9,534 bases of DNA from Gammaproteobacteria bacterium (lineage in GTDB: Bacteria; Pseudomonadota; Gammaproteobacteria; Pseudomonadales; Azotimanducaceae). The notes beneath the pieces are model-generated. The model was not told where the DNA came from. It saw only the letters and a program-made list of their open reading frames with translations, and did not search any database. The position numbers and the translations under genes were made by a program. Of this stretch, positions 1 through 7,745 are shown one piece after another; positions within the stretch are counted from its first letter, which is position 1, and each line of letters opens with the position of its first letter. The stretch covers positions 1 through 9,534 of the forward strand of contig JAPOYW010000541.1 of the NCBI GenBank assembly GCA_026706425.1, read 5' to 3'.

Positions 1-130
1 GGACAAGCAACGCTTCGGACAAACCGCCTATCGTACACCCAACACCCCGATCGCCTTGGAAATCCGGGGACGTGGGCCGCGACGAAGGGACCACCGCCCT
101 AGGGTGAGTCTAACCAAACGTATATCATAC
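1..130. other. Left-edge stretch without a confirmed gene
   Basis: No gene can be supported here. On the plus strand one frame stays open from position 2 to a TAG at 155-157, so the tail of a coding region entering from the left is possible. Its translation is arginine- and proline-rich and matches no family I recognise. The other two plus frames stop at about 100-110. Positions 1-110 are GC-rich like the rest of the window, and the sequence turns abruptly AT-rich from about 111, where the control region of the next gene begins. A small 8-base palindrome, CCCTAGGG, lies at 97-104 and has no evident role. Confidence 0.5.
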
Positions 131-158
131 TTTACATTTAGTGCACTAAACGTATAGT
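131..158 (+). promoter_or_regulatory. Candidate sigma70-type promoter of the DUF4143 ATPase gene
   Basis: TTTACA at 131-136 and TATAGT at 153-158 are good -35 and -10 matches, separated by 16 bases, in the only strikingly AT-rich stretch of the window. Transcription from this pair would begin about six or seven bases after the -10, at or next to the ATG at 165. The mRNA would then have essentially no 5' leader. That agrees with the absence of any Shine-Dalgarno sequence before the ATG. The promoter is inferred from sequence only. Confidence 0.6.
137..150. promoter_or_regulatory. Perfect 14-base palindrome between -35 and -10, candidate operator
   Basis: TTTAGTGCACTAAA is identical to its own reverse complement. 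It fills almost exactly the spacer of the candidate promoter, so a dimeric repressor bound here would block RNA polymerase. A 9-base direct repeat, AAACGTATA, occurs at 116-124 and 148-156. The start positions are 32 bases apart, about three helical turns, and the second copy overlaps both the palindrome and the -10. No regulator gene is adjacent, so the binding protein is unknown. Confidence 0.55.
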
Positions 159-164
159 TTACCT

Positions 165-1295
165 ATGATTGAGCGACCCAATTGGGTCCGACGTCTCCAG
201 GTGGCATGGGACGAGCGACCCATCGTGTGGCTATCAGGCGTGCGACGCGTCGGCAAGACCACGCTTTCCCGAATGCTGCCTGACGCGCGACACCTCAACT
301 GCGATCTGCCCTCCGTGCAGCGCTCCTTGGAGGATCCGGAACTGTTCTTCGATGGCCTCGAACCGGGTTCGACCGTGGTCTTTGACGAAGTGCATCGACT
401 GCCGGACCCGAGTCAGATTCTAAAGATTGCCGCCGACGAATACCCGGGTCTCAAAGTACTCGCGACGGGATCGTCCACGCTGGCGGCGACCGGGAAGTTT
501 CGCGATGCCCTTACCGGCAGGAAGTTGGAAATCCACCTCTTTCCGGTTCCTTGGGAGGAGTGTCTCGACAGTTTTGGCGTCGCCGACCTCGACCGGCGCT
601 TGATGAACGGTGGATTGCCGGAGGCGCTGCTTGAGGCGAAACCCGACCCGGGGTTCTACAGCGAGTGGATCGACAGCTTCTACGCCCGGGACATCCTCGA
701 ACTCTTCAACATACGCCGCCGCGAGGGATTCCTAGCCCTCCTGCGGCTGCTCCTACGCCGGAGCGGGGGCCAGGTGGATTACACGTCGCTGGCGTCCTTG
801 ACCGAATTGGGTCGGCTTACCGTCCGGGCCCACATCGATGCCATGGTCGCCGCCCACGTGGTCCGCCTGCTGAAGCCTTTCCACGGCGGCAGCAAGCAGG
901 AAATCGTGAGCCGCCCCAAGTGCTATGCCTTCGACACCGGTTTCGTGGCCTTCGGACGCGGCTGGGATCAGATTCGCGACGAAGACCGGGGCATTCTGTG
1001 GGAACACCTTGTCCTCGACTCGCTGCTGATGCGGTTCCACGAGAACGACGTGCTTTACTGGCAGGACAAGTCGCGCCGTGAAGTGGATTTCCTCATCCGT
1101 CGGGGCGAGAGTGCCGTCGACACGGTCGAGTGCAAGATCAACCCGGACCGGCTGAACCCCGGCCCCGTCGAGGTCTTCCGCAGAATCTACCCGAAGGGTG
1201 CGAACTACGTCGTCACACCGCTCGATCGCGAGCCATACCGCATCCGACGCGGCGAGCTGGTATTCACGGTTTGTTCGACCCGGCACCTGGGTTGA
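165..1295 (+). CDS. P-loop ATPase with C-terminal DUF4143 domain
   Basis: This 376-residue protein belongs to the widespread AAA/DUF4143 ATPases, whose cellular role is not established. Visible in order: Walker A GVRRVGKTT (residues 25-33, Lys31), Walker B VVFDEVHRL (71-79, Asp74-Glu75) and a sensor-1-like LATGSS (99-104). A winged-helix-like linker spans about 186-240, followed by the DUF4143 region. That region carries a PD-(D/E)XK-like set: Glu280 in LWEHLV, Asp308 in REVDFLI and the E-x-K pair Glu322/Lys324 in VECKI. Length is normal for the family and nothing looks broken. The ATG at 165 has no Shine-Dalgarno, but a candidate promoter ends just upstream, suggesting a leaderless mRNA. It is transcribed alone, converging on the helicase gene. 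Related proteins are often found in accessory regions. A nuclease or NTP-dependent switch role is inference. Confidence 0.9.
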   Translation: MIERPNWVRRLQVAWDERPIVWLSGVRRVGKTTLSRMLPDARHLNCDLPSVQRSLEDPELFFDGLEPGSTVVFDEVHRLPDPSQILKIAADEYPGLKVLATGSSTLAATGKFRDALTGRKLEIHLFPVPWEECLDSFGVADLDRRLMNGGLPEALLEAKPDPGFYSEWIDSFYARDILELFNIRRREGFLALLRLLLRRSGGQVDYTSLASLTELGRLTVRAHIDAMVAAHVVRLLKPFHGGSKQEIVSRPKCYAFDTGFVAFGRGWDQIRDEDRGILWEHLVLDSLLMRFHENDVLYWQDKSRREVDFLIRRGESAVDTVECKINPDRLNPGPVEVFRRIYPKGANYVVTPLDREPYRIRRGELVFTVCSTRHLG

Positions 1296-1316
1296 GCTTC
1301 TTCAGCAAGCGAATGG

Positions 1317-4300
1317 CTACGGAACGCACACCTCGACCACGCCGCCCGTGACGGCGAAATGCAAAAGGCACGCGGCCACGACCTGGCCCGAAGCAACGAG
1401 CGCCGCACGGTAGGCGGCCAACTGGCCCGAGTACTTGGCCCCTTCTTCCGGCCACTTGGCGCTCGGCTGCGGCCATGACTTGTGGTCGATGACGAGCCAC
1501 CCCTTCTCCGTTTGGGCCAGCACGTCCACGAATCCGCGCACAACCCGCCCGTCGTCGAGGGCGTGAAGGATCGGCACCTCGACGTGAACGCTTGTCACCT
1601 GGAACCGTTCCTCTAGACACCGCGCGAAACGCCGGGCGACGGCGATGGCGTCCTTGACGTCGATATGCTCGGCGGCACCATGTCCGGCGAGCAATACTTC
1701 GGCGCGCTCGAGGGCCTTGGCATCTGGCAATGGGTTGACCAGTTCCGCGGCGATGACCGCATGCAGGCCGTTGCCCACGTCTGTCATGGCGTTGCCCTTG
1801 AGCGAGACGCGTTCGCCGATCTCGATGATCTCGCCGACCGACGCGCCATCCACGGGCTCGACGGAGGAGGGCTGAACGTACTTCGGCGGGTAGTCGACGC
1901 GCTCGCGCCGCTCGAACCAGCGCGGCGAATAAGGCAACGGATCGGGTTCGCTAGTTCCAACCTCCATGACCTCGGCGCGGCTGGGGGTCGTTTCGCCGTT
2001 CGGCAAGCGGAGCGAGTCCGCTGTCGGGATCGTGAAGTCGGTACCAAAACTGCGAAACCAGGCATCGTGCGGGAACCTAGGCGGCACGGCGATGACAAGG
2101 CGATCGCGGGCGCGGGTCATGCCGACGTAGGCCAAGCGCCGCTGCTCGGCTTCGCTCTTGTCCCGGCATCGACGGCCTTCCGGGGAGTCTTCCATCGCCT
2201 GGCGCGCGGGCACTCCGTTCCTCCGGCGGCCGAAAATGTCCGGCCAATACCGGATGGCGCGGTTGGCGAGCGGATCGTCGATGTCGAAGTCGCCCGCGAG
2301 TTCCACGCGCACGTCGTAGGTTCGCGAACGTTCCTGGTAGTCGAAGTCGGTACACACCACCACCGGCCACTCGAGTCCCTTGGCGCGGTGGTAGGTGAGC
2401 ACGTGAACGGCATCGCCGGTGGTCACGACGGGCTGCAAGTCGAGGTCCGGGGAGTTGGGATGTTCCAGCCAGAACAAGAACCCGGTCAGGGTGCCGGGTT
2501 CGCGGTGGGAAGCGGCGTGCTTCTCGTACTCGAGGGCGAGATCCAGGAAGGCGTCGAGGTTCCGCTGACGCTGGGCGGCGCGGATCTCGTCCGGACCCCA
2601 GGCGGCGGCGATGCGGCGGATGTCGACCTCGTTCAATACCCTGGCGACGATCTCCACCGGCGAACGCAAGGCGCTCTCGGCGCGCATTTCGAAGAGACGA
2701 CGGATGATCGGATGGTCCGCTTCACCCCACGCCATGGCATCGTTGTCGCCGTCGAGCCAGCGCAACCGGTCGGTGAGCCACTCCTCGGGCTCGACACAAT
2801 CCGCCAGGGCTATGATCTCGGCGGTTGCCAGCGTATCCGCCCGGTCCGCCAGGCGTCGCAGGCAGCTCTTGGCCAGCGATACCTCGGGGGTCTCGAGCAG
2901 CCCCGTCAGCGTCATCTTCATCGGCACCTGGCGCTGGCGGAGCGACCGGGCGATCCGCTCGACGGCGATGTTGGTGCGGGCCAGGACAGCGACATCGCCG
3001 TAGGAGATCGGCCGAAGCCGCTTGGTCTCGGGATCGAACACGGGACCTTGCTCGGCAATCAGGCGGGCGACGCCCTCGGCGACGGCCAGCGCCCGCTGGT
3101 CGGCATTGCCCTCGACGATCCAAGAAGAGACCGCTGGCACGTCGATCTCGTCGCGTTCGTGGTCGAGGACGACGAGGTCGCGGGGAATGTCACGCTCGAA
3201 GGCGGATGCGAACAGCTCGTTGACGTAGCTCACCAGCGCCGGGCGCGACCGCCAGCTCGACTTCAAGGTGTGCCGTTGAGCATCGCCCGCGGTCAGGCCG
3301 TCCAGGGTGTCGAACACCAGCGTGGGGTCGCAGCCCCGGAACTCGTAGATGGCCTGCTTGACGTCGCCGACGAAGATGGCCTTGTCGGCGAGCGCGGCGA
3401 ACTTCAGGAACAGCGCCAGTTGCATGGGGTTGGTGTCCTGGAACTCGTCCACGAGAAGCAACTCGATCTCTCCGGCGAGACGCGTTCGCACGGCCTCCTC
3501 GTCCAAGGCCTGCAGCATGAGCTGCTCCATGTCGTTGAAGTCGATCAGGCCGCGTTCCCGCTTGGCGGCCTGGAATCGCTCCAAGGTGTCCGCGGCGATT
3601 TCGAACAAGCCTTGCGTGTAGCCACGCAGGTCCCGATGGAATGCCGGGTGGCTCGCGTATTTGGCCGCTGCAGATTGGACACGGCCCACTTCGTCGGCGA
3701 TGGACTTCAACGCCGACGTCCCGGCGAGTCTCATCCAGACGGACCAAGGACAGTCGGGCTCCGCCAGGACGGCTCCTTGGTCCTCGAGCAGCGTCCGGTA
3801 CTTGTCGATGCCCTTGTAGCTGCCTTGGGGCAACTCGCGAATCGTCTTTGACACGATTTCGGTGAGCGCTTGCGTGGGGTCTTCGTTGCTCGGAGCGGGG
3901 AAATACGCCAGCAGGTCGTCGGCGTTGTGCTCGCCCATGGCACGGAGGTCCTCGTCGCGCAGGTTGTTCTCGCGCGCCTTGTCGGCGATGGCCTTCACGA
4001 GGCTTTGCCAGGTGGGGAGACCGCGATCGAGGATTCCGAGGCGGCGGGCGTAGCCGTTCATCTCGCGGACTCGGTCGATCGGCACGACGCGGTCGAGCGC
4101 TTGGTTGAAGAACCGCGCGCCGTCCTCGATGCTCATGACGTTCGATTGCGGTGACAGGCCGAGTTCGAACGCGAAGCGTTTGAGCAAGCGTTCGCAGACG
4201 CCGTGTACCGTGCCGATCAGCGATTCCGCGGTGCGTTCCGCGAGGTCCAAACGCCCATGGGCGAGCAGGCGGTCCCGGACCCGTTCGCGCAGTTCGGTCG

Positions 4301-4472
4301 CGGCCTTGACGGTGAAGGTCGTGGCGAGAATCCCCGCCGGGGGAGCGGCATCCTCGACGATGGCCTTCTCGAGTTCGTCGATCAGCCGGTACGTCTTGCC
4401 GCTGCCGGCGCCGGCGCTGATGAACGTGACGTGATCGAAACGCGCCGCAGTGGATTTGACTGCCACGGTCAT
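1317..4472 (-). CDS. AddA-like UvrD/RecB-family helicase-nuclease
   Basis: A 1051-residue superfamily 1A helicase fused to a C-terminal nuclease; by family it should unwind and degrade DNA from double-strand ends together with the upstream AddB-like protein. Helicase motifs in order: Walker A SAGAGSGKT (19-27, Lys26), Ia TTFTVKAATELRERV (51-65), II LLLVDEFQD (338-346), III VGDVKQAIYEFRG (368-380), IV SSWRS (405-409), V LTYHRAKGLEWPVV (692-705), VI RRLAYVGMTRARD (778-790). The nuclease shows His904 (GNGLH), Asp983 (GFVD), Asp996-x-Lys998 (VIDHK), Gln1017 and Tyr1021, so it appears catalytically complete. It is shorter than classical AddA (about 1200 residues). The frame is open upstream to 4655, but I choose the ATG at 4472. 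It overlaps the TGA of the AddB-like gene as ATGA, and the extra 61 residues are arginine-rich shadow of that gene. No Shine-Dalgarno is visible, so translation is probably coupled. Classical addA is possible but unproven. Confidence 0.93.
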   Translation of the reverse strand: MTVAVKSTAARFDHVTFISAGAGSGKTYRLIDELEKAIVEDAAPPAGILATTFTVKAATELRERVRDRLLAHGRLDLAERTAESLIGTVHGVCERLLKRFAFELGLSPQSNVMSIEDGARFFNQALDRVVPIDRVREMNGYARRLGILDRGLPTWQSLVKAIADKARENNLRDEDLRAMGEHNADDLLAYFPAPSNEDPTQALTEIVSKTIRELPQGSYKGIDKYRTLLEDQGAVLAEPDCPWSVWMRLAGTSALKSIADEVGRVQSAAAKYASHPAFHRDLRGYTQGLFEIAADTLERFQAAKRERGLIDFNDMEQLMLQALDEEAVRTRLAGEIELLLVDEFQDTNPMQLALFLKFAALADKAIFVGDVKQAIYEFRGCDPTLVFDTLDGLTAGDAQRHTLKSSWRSRPALVSYVNELFASAFERDIPRDLVVLDHERDEIDVPAVSSWIVEGNADQRALAVAEGVARLIAEQGPVFDPETKRLRPISYGDVAVLARTNIAVERIARSLRQRQVPMKMTLTGLLETPEVSLAKSCLRRLADRADTLATAEIIALADCVEPEEWLTDRLRWLDGDNDAMAWGEADHPIIRRLFEMRAESALRSPVEIVARVLNEVDIRRIAAAWGPDEIRAAQRQRNLDAFLDLALEYEKHAASHREPGTLTGFLFWLEHPNSPDLDLQPVVTTGDAVHVLTYHRAKGLEWPVVVCTDFDYQERSRTYDVRVELAGDFDIDDPLANRAIRYWPDIFGRRRNGVPARQAMEDSPEGRRCRDKSEAEQRRLAYVGMTRARDRLVIAVPPRFPHDAWFRSFGTDFTIPTADSLRLPNGETTPSRAEVMEVGTSEPDPLPYSPRWFERRERVDYPPKYVQPSSVEPVDGASVGEIIEIGERVSLKGNAMTDVGNGLHAVIAAELVNPLPDAKALERAEVLLAGHGAAEHIDVKDAIAVARRFARCLEERFQVTSVHVEVPILHALDDGRVVRGFVDVLAQTEKGWLVIDHKSWPQPSAKWPEEGAKYSGQLAAYRAALVASGQVVAACLLHFAVTGGVVEVCVP
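4469..4472 (-). promoter_or_regulatory. ATGA stop/start overlap coupling the nuclease and helicase genes
   Basis: The ATG of the AddA-like gene (4472-4470) overlaps the TGA of the AddB-like gene (4471-4469). Such four-base overlaps usually mean termination-reinitiation and near-equal production of two subunits of one complex. No ribosome binding site is seen just upstream, which fits coupling. It also decides the helicase start over the longer upstream reading frame. Confidence 0.85.
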
Positions 4473-7069
4473 CGAAACGGTGCCACGCCGGTGAGCCAGC
4501 GGAATTCGTCGAAGCGGTCGGGCTCGATGCGGGATTCCAGGCCCCCCTCCGGCGGCTCGGAGGCCGCATCCGGTTCGGCATCGGCGTTGACCTCGATCTC
4601 GCCTCGGGCGAACTGCTCGAGACGCCAGTTGCGCGTCACCAGGCTCTTGCGCCACACGGCATCGACGGGCTCGCCTCCCGCGGCGAGCGCCTCGGGGAAG
4701 AAACGGGCGTCGGGTGCCACGACGTTGCCCGTGGTGACGATGTAGTAGCCGGTGGATGGCCAGGCGTGCTCGCCCAGGGCATAGCCGTACACGGCAAGTT
4801 GCAGATGGCGTCCCGCCTCGATCTCTTCTTCGCGGTAGCGTTCACTGCCCCATTTGGCGTCGAGTACCGCGCTGCCCTCCGGACCGACGACCACGAGGTC
4901 GGCTTCGCCGTACAGCACACCCCCGGGAAACGACCGTTGCACCGCTTGCTCCGACTTGACGGTTTGGACGTCCGCCGTCCGGAAGTGGCCGAGGAGGCGG
5001 AACAGCGCGTGTTCCAAGATCGTGATGACCTGTTGGCGGTCGACGCCGCGACCGTTCTCGAGGAGGACGGCACCTTCCTTCTCGATCAGGTCTTGGATTG
5101 TCAGCGTGAGCCAATGCTGGATCTCGGAATCCCGGAGTGATGCCCAGTCGCCGTGTTCCGTGAAGAACCGTTCGAACAGCCGATGCGCCAGGCTCCCCTT
5201 CAGCATGGCGCCATCGGCGACTTCGTTGATGCCTCCGCTACGCAATCTCGCCGCGTGAGTGAGTACCCACTCATGCGGGTAGTAGCAGATCTTGTTGAGG
5301 CTCGTATAGGACTCGCTAGCGCGGAAGGGCAAGGGTTGGTCGATGCGCCACCACCGCCGGGGAACTGGCAGCGGTTTCCGTTCAAGCGGCGGTGCCGGAA
5401 TGGCCACCGGGTCCAGCCGGGTCTCTCTACCCCTGAGGAGGATCTCGTCCAACGGCAAGTCCACCCAGCCATGGCGAATCTGTTCCCGGATTCGCCCCCA
5501 GAGCGGATGCCGGCCCTCGTCGTCCTCGTGCACGACGAGGACAAGGCGCTTGCTGCAGTTGAGCACCGGGCGAAGCCAAGCTCGCTTGTCGGCGGCCAGT
5601 TGGTTCTCTGCGGTCGGCAGGTCGATGCCAGCCGCGGCCAGGGAGTCGCGCTCTTCCTTCGACCATGGCGACGTCAAGTCGGGGCGTTGGGGTGCCAGAT
5701 CCCACCAGAAGACCTCGTCCGTCGCCTCGGTCACATTGCCGGGGTGGCTGGTGACGGGCACGTGGCCGGCTTCGGCGAGGACGGAAGCGTCGGGGGTCGG
5801 TCGGTTCGCCTCGTCGATGAGCGAGTCCAGCTCGATCTTGCTGATCCGGTGCCGACCACCTTCCTTAAGCCGTTTCAGCGTGGACGCCAACGCCGCGGTT
5901 TGGGAATAGGCGGCGCTGAACACGGCGCTCTCCTCGCCGTCTTCGGTTGTCGCCAGTCGCCTCGCCAACCACGCCCCGACGCGCGAGACCCGTTCGTGCA
6001 GAACCTCGACGGGTGCCCCTTGGCTCGCGTCGTACCGTTTGGGCGTGGTCCAGAATTCGACGCCAACCGTTTGGTCATCGTCGATCTTGGCCATTGCTTC
6101 CTGCCATGCCGAACCGCCAATGCCCGGTTGCGAAGCCACCGCCTCCGCCAATCGCCCTCGGACGCGCCAAGGCAGCGGATTGACCGGGTGAATCAGGAAT
6201 TGCAGCAGGCGGTGCGGGTCCAACGGCTGCCAGATCAACGCGAAGGCGAGCTTCAGCACCTGGTTCGCAGCCCGAAACGGGGAATAGTGCTGGAAGCCGG
6301 CCCGAGGAAGGCCGACCCGTTGCAGCGCGTTGTCGACAATGATCCCGTCGCGGCTCGCCACGACCACAGCACGCGAGGGATCGTCGAGTTGGCGCAGCAT
6401 CTCCGCCGTCGCCTGGGCGGTCACGTCCCGCGAGAACGCTCGGACGACGACCAAGGAGCCGTCGCCGTCAAGCGGTCTTGCCAGGTTGCGGGTCAGCAGC
6501 GCCTGTAGCTTGCCGAGATCCGAATCCCAGGGCGCGGAACCCGTGTTTGCCGGGGTCGTGGAACAGTCGAAGCGTTCAAGCACACGCCGCCACAGGAGCG
6601 GCAGGTCGTCGGGGTCATCGAGAAGCTCGACCTCCCGGATTTGCGTATGTCGTTTGTCCAGCAGGCCAAGGACGGCTCGCAGACGTTGGCCCACGCCGGC
6701 TGGCACGCGCTCGGTGGCCAAGGACTCCAACGCCGCCATGTCGCCCAGGCGACCGTGAGCGTCGACGGGGAAGCGCCCGTCCCATCCGTGCAGGTACCAC
6801 TGCTGCCGCCAGTCGTTCAACGTCCGCGCGACGCCCACCGGATCGACGCCGAAGGAACGGTGGTAGAACCGCACCCAATCGTCGCACTCGGCTAGGCAAT
6901 CGCGGTAGGCGGCGATTGCCTCCGATGGATGCGCCGCGACGGACGGTATGCCAAGGTCGCTCTCGAGGAGACCGAGTAAGCCTTGCGGACCCACCGTGAT
7001 TTCGCCGACTGACGTACGAGGGTGGGACGGTTCCAATGCATCCCGGTGCAGACCGAATCGAACGCGCAT
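4469..7069 (-). CDS. AddB-like PD-(D/E)XK nuclease, compact form lacking Walker A and Fe-S cysteines
   Basis: This 866-residue protein is the likely partner subunit of the AddA-like helicase. Residues 1 to about 190 correspond to a degenerate helicase core. The segment SDLGKLQ (183-189), followed by a UvrD-like C-terminal fold (about 205-300, with VVVASRDG and LLQFLIHPV), matches the arrangement in AddB proteins. The C-terminal nuclease has His629 (GSLAHRLFE), Asp724 (GEAD), Asp737-x-Lys739 (LDAK), Gln757 and Tyr761, apparently complete. No P-loop is visible near the N-terminus. Only one cysteine (Cys595, KICYYP) remains in the nuclease region and none follows it, so the four-cysteine iron-sulfur cluster of AddB cannot form. 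Classical AddB is about 1150 residues. The frame runs upstream to 7261, but no ATG, GTG or TTG lies between the rhodanese stop and ATG 7069, and the product from there reads like the true N-terminus (MRVRFGLH). No clear Shine-Dalgarno. Confidence 0.88.
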   Translation of the reverse strand: MRVRFGLHRDALEPSHPRTSVGEITVGPQGLLGLLESDLGIPSVAAHPSEAIAAYRDCLAECDDWVRFYHRSFGVDPVGVARTLNDWRQQWYLHGWDGRFPVDAHGRLGDMAALESLATERVPAGVGQRLRAVLGLLDKRHTQIREVELLDDPDDLPLLWRRVLERFDCSTTPANTGSAPWDSDLGKLQALLTRNLARPLDGDGSLVVVRAFSRDVTAQATAEMLRQLDDPSRAVVVASRDGIIVDNALQRVGLPRAGFQHYSPFRAANQVLKLAFALIWQPLDPHRLLQFLIHPVNPLPWRVRGRLAEAVASQPGIGGSAWQEAMAKIDDDQTVGVEFWTTPKRYDASQGAPVEVLHERVSRVGAWLARRLATTEDGEESAVFSAAYSQTAALASTLKRLKEGGRHRISKIELDSLIDEANRPTPDASVLAEAGHVPVTSHPGNVTEATDEVFWWDLAPQRPDLTSPWSKEERDSLAAAGIDLPTAENQLAADKRAWLRPVLNCSKRLVLVVHEDDEGRHPLWGRIREQIRHGWVDLPLDEILLRGRETRLDPVAIPAPPLERKPLPVPRRWWRIDQPLPFRASESYTSLNKICYYPHEWVLTHAARLRSGGINEVADGAMLKGSLAHRLFERFFTEHGDWASLRDSEIQHWLTLTIQDLIEKEGAVLLENGRGVDRQQVITILEHALFRLLGHFRTADVQTVKSEQAVQRSFPGGVLYGEADLVVVGPEGSAVLDAKWGSERYREEEIEAGRHLQLAVYGYALGEHAWPSTGYYIVTTGNVVAPDARFFPEALAAGGEPVDAVWRKSLVTRNWRLEQFARGEIEVNADAEPDAASEPPEGGLESRIEPDRFDEFRWLTGVAPFR

Positions 7070-7112
7070 GGGACCATGGTATCGGAGTGGGACGCTCGGC
7101 TTTCGCTTGTCC

Positions 7113-7670
7113 TCACCGAGGGTTCGACCAGAGTGCCCTGTCCAACAAATCGCCCCAGTCTTCGTCGAAAGGGTGCACCGTCCGGACCTGCTCCGACCCG
7201 CGGTACACGGGCCGGCCTTCGTTGGCCCACTTGAACAGCGACCCTTCGAGGTTGACGACATTCTCGACCCCGGTCGCGCGCAGCTTTTGGGCGAGACGGG
7301 AGGAGCGGTACCCGACCGAGCAGTACACGACCACCACGGACTCTTCGCCGTGGCCCTTGAGCGCCTCTCTGGCCGACCGCATGCTGGTTGCGCGGACTGC
7401 GCCTTGCAGGTGGCTGGTCTCGAACTCCTCTTTCGACCGGGCGTCGAGAAGGACTACATCGGCATCGGCTTCGAGCGTTTCCGCGAGCCGTTCGGTCGAT
7501 AGCTGTGGAACGTCCGGGAAGGTCTCACGCACGATTCGCAACGTCTTGGCCCAGCGATCTTCGGCGTCCAGGCGCTCTTGGGGTGCCTGTGCCGTCCAAG
7601 CAGCTTGGGCCAGCAGAAGCAATGTTGCCGCCGCAAACGCGGTCGATACGGCTGTGCGCACTCGGATCAT
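7113..7670 (-). CDS. Exported single-domain rhodanese-like protein
   Basis: This 185-residue protein has an N-terminal signal peptide: positive residues (MIRVR), a hydrophobic core to about residue 25, and a likely cleavage after Ala-x-Ala near 27-29. It should therefore act in the periplasm or outside the membrane. A rhodanese domain covers about 60-160. It has the LLDARSKEEFETSHLQGA segment typical of the family and the active-site loop YCSVGYRSS with catalytic Cys117. Rhodanese domains carry sulfane sulfur on this cysteine; the acceptor here is unknown. The six-residue loop with a Gly-Tyr-Arg-Ser pattern is like that of many single-domain bacterial rhodaneses. It lies between the toxin gene (75-base gap) and the nuclease gene (43-base gap) on the same strand. 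Cotranscription is possible, but a link to DNA processing is doubtful. No Shine-Dalgarno is evident before ATG 7670. Confidence 0.88.
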   Translation of the reverse strand: MIRVRTAVSTAFAAATLLLLAQAAWTAQAPQERLDAEDRWAKTLRIVRETFPDVPQLSTERLAETLEADADVVLLDARSKEEFETSHLQGAVRATSMRSAREALKGHGEESVVVVYCSVGYRSSRLAQKLRATGVENVVNLEGSLFKWANEGRPVYRGSEQVRTVHPFDEDWGDLLDRALWSNPR

Positions 7671-7745
7671 GCGGTTGGACGTTAGGCCGGCAACGGTGTG
7701 CCTGCAAGTACTGCCGGATGGGTTAAGCCGCTAGGATGACGGAGA

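Noticed and set aside
2..157. Possible tail of a gene entering from the left on the plus strand
   Set aside because: The frame is open but short, and no family is recognisable. It runs through the AT-rich promoter region, so I do not call it.
1296..1316. Possible bidirectional terminator between the convergent ATPase and helicase genes
   Set aside because: Only a four-base stem (GCTT/AAGC) with a seven-base loop is visible and no T-run follows. Too weak to call.
1665..3851. A 728-residue open frame on the plus strand
   Set aside because: It lies antisense to the helicase gene, whose motifs are unambiguous, and its translation shows no recognisable domain. Long antisense frames are common in GC-rich coding sequence.
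3190..4581. A 463-residue minus-strand frame overlapping the helicase gene
   Set aside because: It is a shifted frame of the helicase gene, arginine-rich and without domains.
4473..4655. Upstream extension of the helicase frame
   Set aside because: The 61 extra residues are low-complexity, arginine-rich shadow of the AddB-like gene. The ATGA overlap at 4472 gives a better start.
5522..5542. Inverted repeat GTCCTCGT / ACGAGGAC
   Set aside because: It lies inside the AddB-like gene and is explained by the codons of the VVHEDDE segment. There is no T-run or regulatory context.
5153..6508. A 451-residue open frame on the plus strand
   Set aside because: It is antisense to the AddB-like gene, has no family signature, and is rich in arginine, proline and glycine as expected for a shadow frame.
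7070..7261. Upstream extension of the AddB-like frame
   Set aside because: It overlaps the rhodanese gene, and its residues look non-coding. ATG 7069 is the first start codon after the rhodanese stop.
7687..7717. CCGGCA / TGCCGG inverted repeat between the toxin and rhodanese genes
   Set aside because: A six-base stem with a 19-base loop and no T-run is too weak for a terminator. A TTGCAG/TAACGT promoter reading of the same gap matches consensus at only half the positions.
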